Assembly (NCBI GenBank): GCA_964353255.1
Contig: CAYGVJ010000082.1
Location: 1-24,787 of the forward strand
Reading direction: 5' to 3'
Length of the DNA: 24,787 nucleotides
Source: VFZS01 sp964353255
Lineage (GTDB): Bacteria; Acidobacteriota; Terriglobia; Bryobacterales; Bryobacteraceae
Part shown: positions 20,263 through 24,787 of the stretch, one piece after another
Position numbering within the stretch: position 1 is the stretch's first letter
How the letters are laid out: every line of letters begins with the position of its first letter
Translations under genes and position numbers: made by a program
Notes under the pieces: generated by a model
Database searches by the model: none
What the model saw: the letters and a program-made list of their open reading frames with translations, nothing else
Told to the model about the DNA's origin: nothing

Positions 20263-22755
20263 ATGTTCCACAAGCCGGGGCTGAAGAAGCGCTGGGCATC
20301 TCTAACATTCGCGCTGCTGGGCATTCTGATCGTGCTGGCATGTGCCGGCACGCTGGCGCGATTCACATCAACTCCCCTGCCCAAGCCAGCGCCCAAAGCC
20401 TACCAGGCGGCGGCCAGGCAGCGCTTGCGCCAGCTATACGCTGAGGCTACCGGGCTTTTTCAGGCGGGACTGTACTCGGCCGCAGCCGACAGATACCAAA
20501 GTGGTCTGGACGGCGCCACCAGAGACGCGGATGAGGCGTTTGCCATCCGCTTCTTGGGCGGTCTGGGCGCCTGTCGCGTGGCGGCGTTCAGGTATCGGGA
20601 CGGCATGGCCAGCTACTTGGCTGCCAGGGACTTAGCCCTCAGGAATAACGACTGGGTGGCGGTTGCAGGTCTCGCGTCCAACATCTCGGCGCTGTACATG
20701 GAGATGGGGGAAATCAACTCGGCGGTCGAGTCCGCCGAGGCAGGCCTGAGCTGGCTGGAAGGCCGGCCGGCGCCGGAATACAGGCCTAAACTGTTGACCC
20801 AGCTTGGGAAACTGCGCGCACGCACCGGTCGGATGGAAGAGGCCATTCAACTCTTCCGGGAAGCTATATGGGAAGCCGACCGCAGGGGGGATTCCGCCAG
20901 CTTGGCCCTGGCCTGGAGCCATCTCGGATATGAAATGCTGCGCGCAGGGTCGCTGGAGGCCGCCGAACGCGCCCTCCTGGAGGCCTACCGGCTCCGCAAG
21001 TTCACCCGCGACAAGGCGCTCCTGACGTCGTACCGTATGCTGGGCATGTTGCGGATGGCCCAGGGCGACCTGAAGTCAGCCGCTGCGCTGCTGGATCAAG
21101 CCGTCGCGCTGGCGGACAGTTCGCCTAAGGTGCTTCCGGCCTGGCAGTTGTACCATGAGCGTGGCCGGGTGAGGTTGGCGCAAGGCAGGCTGCCGGAAGC
21201 GCTGGCGGATCTCCGTGTGTCAGTGGCATCGGCCCGCCACTGGCGGCCGGAGGTTTTGCCGGCCGATCCGGTTCGTGTCAGCCTGGAAGCTGGTCTCCAA
21301 GAGGTCTACTCGTCGTTCATCGACGCCGGCAACCGCCTCTACTTCGCCGCTGGCGATCGACAGCGGGTGCGCGAAACCTTCGAAGTGGCCGAGGAGAATA
21401 GGGCTTACAGCTTGCGCGCTCTGATGGCTGCGCCCGAGGAGTGGCGCCAGGAGCTTCCGCCGGACTACGGCGAGACGCTGGCGCGGCTGCGGGCGGCGGA
21501 ACTGGAGGTGGTCGCGGGGGATTCACCCCCGGCCAGGGAGCGGCTCCGTCAGCTCCACTATCGGCTGACGGAGATGGAAGCCCGGGCGGGGTTGGATTTC
21601 TGCCGACCGGTCGAGAGCGCCCGCAGCGGGGCGGACCTGCTCGCGCGTACCCAGCGAGTTCTCGGCGCGGATGAGGCCCTGCTGAGCTTCCATCTGGCCG
21701 AGCCGCAGTCCTATGTTTGGGGCGTGACCCGGGCCGGTCTGGAACTCCACCGGCTGCCTTCACGCTCCCATTTCCGGGACTACGTCAGGCAGTTCGGGGA
21801 GGCCCTCCAGCGGGGTTCCGCCGAGGCGCTCACGCTGGGCGAGCGCCTTTACGGGGAGCTCTGCGGTGGGCTGAAGGAGCCTACCCGGTCGAAGGCTCAT
21901 TGGCTGTTGGCGCTGGACGACGTTCTGTTCGAGCTGCCCTTTGCTGCGCTGCCTGAGGTTTCCCGGTCGGGCAGGCCCACGTTCCTGATCGAGCGCCATT
22001 CGCTCCAGGTTGTGCCCAGCGCTCACCTGCTGGTGGCGAGCCGGGAGCGACCCGCTCGCGATCGCTCCGCGGAGGGCGCCTTTGTCGGCGTGGGGGATCC
22101 GGTATACAACACCGCGGACCCGCGCTGGGGAGGGCCTCCCGCGGCGTCACGCGGCGGCCGGCGCCCGGTGGAGCTCCCGCGGCTGGCGGGCAGCGGGCGG
22201 GAGATCCGCGCCTGCGCGCAGCTCTGGGCCGCGTCCAGTTCACGACCCTCTTTGCTGGAGGGGGCAGAGGCCTCGCGCGAGACAGTACTCAGGAGCCTGG
22301 AGCAGCGCCCGGCAGTAGTTCACTTCGCCACCCACGTGCTCTCCTCCGAGCGTCAGCGGGGCTTGATCGCCCTGAGTCTGCTGCCCAGCGGTGATGTCGA
22401 GCTGTTCAGCCCGCTGGAGATCGCTCATCAGCGCCTGGCGCCGCACCTGGTGGTGCTGAGCGGCTGTAGTTCCGCCCAGGGGGAAACCCTGCCGGGCGTC
22501 GGCTTGATGGGCTTGACCAGGGCCTGGCTGGCGGCGGGAGCCTCCACGGTGGTGGCCACTCGCTGGCCGACCCCCGATGACTCCGGCGAACTGTTTCTGC
22601 GTTTTTACAGGCAGCTAAAGCCGTGGGCCGGGCGCCGTCCGGGAAGCCGCCCGGCGGTCGCTCTCCAGCGGGCGCAGGTAGAGGTGCTAAAATCCGCTAG
22701 TTGGCGCTCGTCTCCCCACTACTGGGCGGCTTACTTTGCAGTGGGCAGGGAGTGA
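20263..22755 (+). CDS. Membrane-anchored TPR-CHAT protein (caspase-like peptidase domain)
   Basis: 830 aa. One membrane segment (about 9-28, FALLGILIVLACAGTLA), then TPR-like helical repeats (about 45-380, for example LFQAGLYSAAADRYQSGL and MEEAIQLFREAIWEADRRG), then a CHAT domain (about 540-830). The CHAT core has LLALDDVLFELPFAALPEV, the histidine motif VVHFATH (His691) and the cysteine motif LSGCSS (Cys735), the dyad shared with caspases and separase. GLTRAWLAAGASTVVATRW and YWAAYFAVGR close the domain. CHAT proteins with TPRs are proteases switched on by partner binding; some serve in gasdermin or CRISPR-linked immunity. The stop is 3 bp from the sigma gene's start, indicating an operon. 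AGAGG just 2 nt before the ATG is a short-spaced ribosome binding site. Confidence 0.9.
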   Translation: MFHKPGLKKRWASLTFALLGILIVLACAGTLARFTSTPLPKPAPKAYQAAARQRLRQLYAEATGLFQAGLYSAAADRYQSGLDGATRDADEAFAIRFLGGLGACRVAAFRYRDGMASYLAARDLALRNNDWVAVAGLASNISALYMEMGEINSAVESAEAGLSWLEGRPAPEYRPKLLTQLGKLRARTGRMEEAIQLFREAIWEADRRGDSASLALAWSHLGYEMLRAGSLEAAERALLEAYRLRKFTRDKALLTSYRMLGMLRMAQGDLKSAAALLDQAVALADSSPKVLPAWQLYHERGRVRLAQGRLPEALADLRVSVASARHWRPEVLPADPVRVSLEAGLQEVYSSFIDAGNRLYFAAGDRQRVRETFEVAEENRAYSLRALMAAPEEWRQELPPDYGETLARLRAAELEVVAGDSPPARERLRQLHYRLTEMEARAGLDFCRPVESARSGADLLARTQRVLGADEALLSFHLAEPQSYVWGVTRAGLELHRLPSRSHFRDYVRQFGEALQRGSAEALTLGERLYGELCGGLKEPTRSKAHWLLALDDVLFELPFAALPEVSRSGRPTFLIERHSLQVVPSAHLLVASRERPARDRSAEGAFVGVGDPVYNTADPRWGGPPAASRGGRRPVELPRLAGSGREIRACAQLWAASSSRPSLLEGAEASRETVLRSLEQRPAVVHFATHVLSSERQRGLIALSLLPSGDVELFSPLEIAHQRLAPHLVVLSGCSSAQGETLPGVGLMGLTRAWLAAGASTVVATRWPTPDDSGELFLRFYRQLKPWAGRRPGSRPAVALQRAQVEVLKSASWRSSPHYWAAYFAVGRE

Positions 22756-22758
22756 GGG

Positions 22759-23496
22759 GTGGACGTGCGCCTGTTTCCCAATGCCATCCTCAAAAGCGGT
22801 GCGGGGGCGGAAGCCTCGCCTCAGGCGGCGCCCGAATCCTCGGCCCAACCGGTCATGAAGAAACCTGTCAGGCCGGAAACCTCCGCTAGGCGCGCCCCCG
22901 ACTGGGCCGGACTGGTCGAACGCATCTATGCCGGGGACCCGCACGGGATGGAGGAGCTCTACGCCTTGTTTTCCAGAGGCGTACGCTTCTATCTGTGCCG
23001 CCAGCTAGGATCGCAAGAACTCGACGACAAGGTGCACGACGCGTTCCTGATCGTGGTCCAGGCGATCCGCCGCGGGGAGCTCCGCGATCCGGAGCGGCTG
23101 ATGGGCTTCGTCAGGACCATTGTGCGGCGCCAGGTAGTGGCCTACATCGATAACGTGGTGCAGGGCCGGAGGGAACAGGCTAGTATTGAGCACGGGCTGG
23201 CGGTGTCCGACGCGCGAAGCAACCCCGAACAGGACGCCATCACGCGGCAGCAGGCCGAGATCATGGAAAAGGTTCTGCGAAGCGTCTCGCGACGCGACCG
23301 GGAGATACTGACACGCTTCTACCTGCTGGGGCAAGGTCAGGAGCAGATCTGCGCCGAGATGAAGCTGACGGAGACCCAGTTTCGCCTGCTGAAGTCCAGG
23401 GCCAAGTCCCGGTTCGGTGAGCTGGGTCGGCGCAAGCTCCTGCGGCGGCCCTTCCCCAGGATTCGTCTGAGAACTTTCGGAGGCTCCGGCCACTAG
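22759..23496 (+). CDS. ECF-type RNA polymerase sigma factor
   Basis: 245 aa from a GTG; an ATG at 22855 (MKKPVRPE) would give 213 residues and remove a low-complexity leader. Region 2 lies at about 52-130 (DWAGLVERIYAGDPHGMEEL, then DDKVHDAFLIVVQAI and FVRTIVRRQVVAYID), region 4 at about 165-225 (LRSVSRRDREILTRFYLLGQ, then EQICAEMKLTETQFRLLKSR). It lies 3 bp after the CHAT gene and 50 bp before a zinc-finger membrane protein gene, the usual sigma/anti-sigma order. It probably activates its own operon. Confidence 0.88.
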   Translation: MDVRLFPNAILKSGAGAEASPQAAPESSAQPVMKKPVRPETSARRAPDWAGLVERIYAGDPHGMEELYALFSRGVRFYLCRQLGSQELDDKVHDAFLIVVQAIRRGELRDPERLMGFVRTIVRRQVVAYIDNVVQGRREQASIEHGLAVSDARSNPEQDAITRQQAEIMEKVLRSVSRRDREILTRFYLLGQGQEQICAEMKLTETQFRLLKSRAKSRFGELGRRKLLRRPFPRIRLRTFGGSGH

Positions 23497-23546
23497 TCAG
23501 CAGGTAAGTGCCGGGCGGCTCGCGAGAGGCTGGAAAGGATGCGGCG

Positions 23547-24170
23547 ATGCAGAGTGGTTTTCAGCGCCACGCTTCGGAAGACGCCCTAGAACGTTACTCT
23601 CTTGGCGTGGCCAGCGAGGCCGAGGCGGAGCCTTTCGAAGAGCATCTCCTGGTTTGTCCGGAATGCCAAGACCGGCTGGCGGAGATGGACCTCTTCGTAC
23701 GAGCCACCCGGCTGGCGGCCCGCAATCTCCAGGAGCGGCCGGAGACCCGCTGGGGCTTGCTGCCGCACTTGGCCATTCCCAGGCGGGTTTGGATCTCGGC
23801 GATGGCCGGGCTGGCCACGGTGCTGGCCTCAGCCGGATTGTGGAGCCTTCTGCGCCCGGGAAGCGTGCAGCCGGTGACCGTTGGACTGGCATCCGTGCGC
23901 GGGCACGAGCAGCCCTTCGGCGCTCGCGCCCCGGCGGGCCGGCCCCTGCGGTTGCAGTTGGATGCGGCCGGGCTGCCGGAAGGACCGCATTACCGGCTGG
24001 AGATCGTCGCTGCCAACGGCAGGGCGGTCCATGAGGCTGCGGTTCAGGGCGCCGGCGGGGCGTTGGAAGCGACCGTGCCGAGCCTGAGCCCCGGCCGTTA
24101 CTGGGTGCGACTTTACAGCTCGACCCCCCAGCCGGTGTTGCTGCGGGAGTTCGGCCTAACCGCCGAGTAG
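23547..24170 (+). CDS. Membrane protein with N-terminal anti-sigma zinc finger (zf-HC2)
   Basis: 207 aa. His33-x3-Cys37-x2-Cys40 (EEHLLVCPEC) is the HxxxCxxC motif of zinc-binding anti-sigma domains. A membrane segment follows at about 78-98 (VWISAMAGLATVLASAGLW), then an outside domain of about 100 residues that looks like a small beta-sandwich (LRLQLDAAGLPEGPHYRLEI, ending RYWVRLYSS). It probably holds the sigma factor encoded just upstream at the membrane and releases it on an outside signal. The ATG at 23547 has AAAGGA 7 nt before it. Confidence 0.85.
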   Translation: MQSGFQRHASEDALERYSLGVASEAEAEPFEEHLLVCPECQDRLAEMDLFVRATRLAARNLQERPETRWGLLPHLAIPRRVWISAMAGLATVLASAGLWSLLRPGSVQPVTVGLASVRGHEQPFGARAPAGRPLRLQLDAAGLPEGPHYRLEIVAANGRAVHEAAVQGAGGALEATVPSLSPGRYWVRLYSSTPQPVLLREFGLTAE

Positions 24171-24198
24171 CTGCCTCCCGGTCCTCACTTTCAGCCAG

Positions 24199-24223
24199 CG
24201 CCGGGCGATAATATAGCCCGGCG
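24199..24223 (+). terminator. Hairpin between the sigma operon and mreB
   Basis: CGCCGGGC (24199-24206) pairs perfectly with GCCCGGCG (24216-24223) around GATAATATA. It lies 28 bp after the stop at 24170 and has no T-tract; it may end the CHAT operon or sit in the mreB promoter region. Confidence 0.45.
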
Positions 24224-24236
24224 GCGCAATCTTCGC

Positions 24237-24242
24237 TAGAAT
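24237..24242 (+). promoter_or_regulatory. Candidate -10 box TAGAAT of mreB
   Basis: TAGAAT lies 32 bp before the mreB ATG, leaving room for a normal leader. No convincing -35 sequence is seen 17 bp upstream. Confidence 0.35.
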
Positions 24243-24274
24243 ACAAGCCTGAGTACTCTTTTGAAAGAGCCAGC

Positions 24275-24787
24275 ATGAACCTCCGCTCCCTGTTCAGCCT
24301 GTTCTCCTCGGACCTGGCCATCGACCTGGGAACCGCCAACACCCTGGTCTACGCCAAGGGAAAGGGCATCGTGGTCAACGAGCCCTCCATCGTGGCGCTG
24401 AACAAGAACACGGGCGATGTGGAAGCCGTGGGCACGGAAGCCAAGGAGATGCTGGGCCGCACTCCCGGCCACATCGTGGCCATCCGGCCCATGAAGGACG
24501 GGGTGATCGCCGACTTCAAGGTCACCGAGCGGATGCTCAACTACTTCATCCAGAAAGCACACGGGCGCAAGGTGCTGGTGCACCCGCGCATCGTCATCGG
24601 CGTGCCTTGCGAGATCACGCAGGTGGAGAGACGCGCGGTGGTGGACTCGGCCTACCGGGCCAAGGCCAGCGAGGTGCACCTGGTCGAGCAGGCCATGGCG
24701 TCGGCCATCGGGGCGGGCCTGGCGATTACCGAGCCGTACGGGAACATGATCGTGGACATCGGCGGCGGGACCACGGACGTGGCGGTG
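24275..24787 (+). CDS. mreB: Rod shape-determining protein MreB (partial)
   Basis: The first 171 residues of MreB, cut by the right edge. MNLRSLFSLFSSDLAIDLGT has the short N-terminal membrane-binding helix followed by the phosphate-1 loop IDLGTANTLVY. RPMKDGVIADF and IVIGVPCEITQVERRAV are highly conserved, and the phosphate-2 loop DIGGGTTDVAV begins at the edge. MreB is a bacterial actin that polymerises at the inner membrane and guides cell-wall synthesis in rods. mreC and mreD would be expected just downstream of the window. Confidence 0.98.
   Translation, partial: MNLRSLFSLFSSDLAIDLGTANTLVYAKGKGIVVNEPSIVALNKNTGDVEAVGTEAKEMLGRTPGHIVAIRPMKDGVIADFKVTERMLNYFIQKAHGRKVLVHPRIVIGVPCEITQVERRAVVDSAYRAKASEVHLVEQAMASAIGAGLAITEPYGNMIVDIGGGTTDVAV

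Noticed and set aside
1..24787. CRISPR arrays, tRNA, rRNA or a phage integration site
   Set aside because: No regularly spaced direct repeats, no cloverleaf with tRNA consensus boxes and no integrase gene were seen.

Overview
The window is a high-GC bacterial chromosome segment that looks like a Bryobacterales/Solibacter-type acidobacterium. The taxonomic call is inference, from an Oar-like TonB-dependent receptor with a carboxypeptidase-type N-terminal domain, secreted Tat-type enzymes, a small microcompartment locus with a class II aldolase, CHAT and ECF-sigma modules, and dispersed hairpin repeats. No tRNA, rRNA or CRISPR was seen.

Layout. 1-331: 5' end of a Ser/Thr kinase (minus). 432-3836: PfpI/DJ-1 protein and a large secreted C45-type hydrolase fusion. 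3845-4684: zinc-ribbon rhomboid (minus). 4750-6889: a compact microcompartment operon (class II aldolase, one BMC hexamer shell protein, three EutN/CcmL pentamer proteins) with a multi-hairpin repeat between the second and third pentamer genes. 6928-10413: TonB-dependent receptor. 10522-11267: remnants of a second copy of the pentamer genes, an orphan antitoxin-like gene and a second multi-hairpin repeat. 11318-12553: enolase-superfamily sugar-acid dehydratase-like protein. 12558-18195: a duplicated, fragmented DUF4258/YgiT toxin-antitoxin-like locus with copied pieces of the sulfatase 3' end. 18210-19763: sulfatase (minus). 19764-20262: structured intergenic region. 20263-24170: TPR-CHAT protease-like protein, ECF sigma factor and membrane zinc-finger protein. 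24275-end: mreB (partial).

Main discovery: positions 13202-17871 form a 4,670-bp transposon-like cargo element. Its ends are 20-bp inverted repeats matching at 18 of 20 positions, beginning GG, and it is flanked by a perfect 8-bp direct repeat (GAGCGACG at 13194-13201 and 17872-17879). Removing the element and one direct repeat rejoins the two halves of a DUF4258 reading frame in phase. No transposase is present. The cargo is an ECF-type sigma factor, a Tat-type beta-helix protein, an exported DinB-fold protein, and a translationally coupled zinc-macrodomain/class M sirtuin pair, i.e. a predicted ADP-ribosylation writer and eraser without the usual lipoyl-carrier partners.

How genes may work together: aldolase and shell proteins suggest aerobic breakdown of a deoxysugar phosphate in a compartment; the TonB receptor, dehydratase, beta-helix protein and sulfatase fit scavenging of complex polysaccharides. 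The CHAT-sigma-anti-sigma set looks like a regulated stress or death module next to the cell-shape gene mreB. All pairwise comparisons were done by eye.
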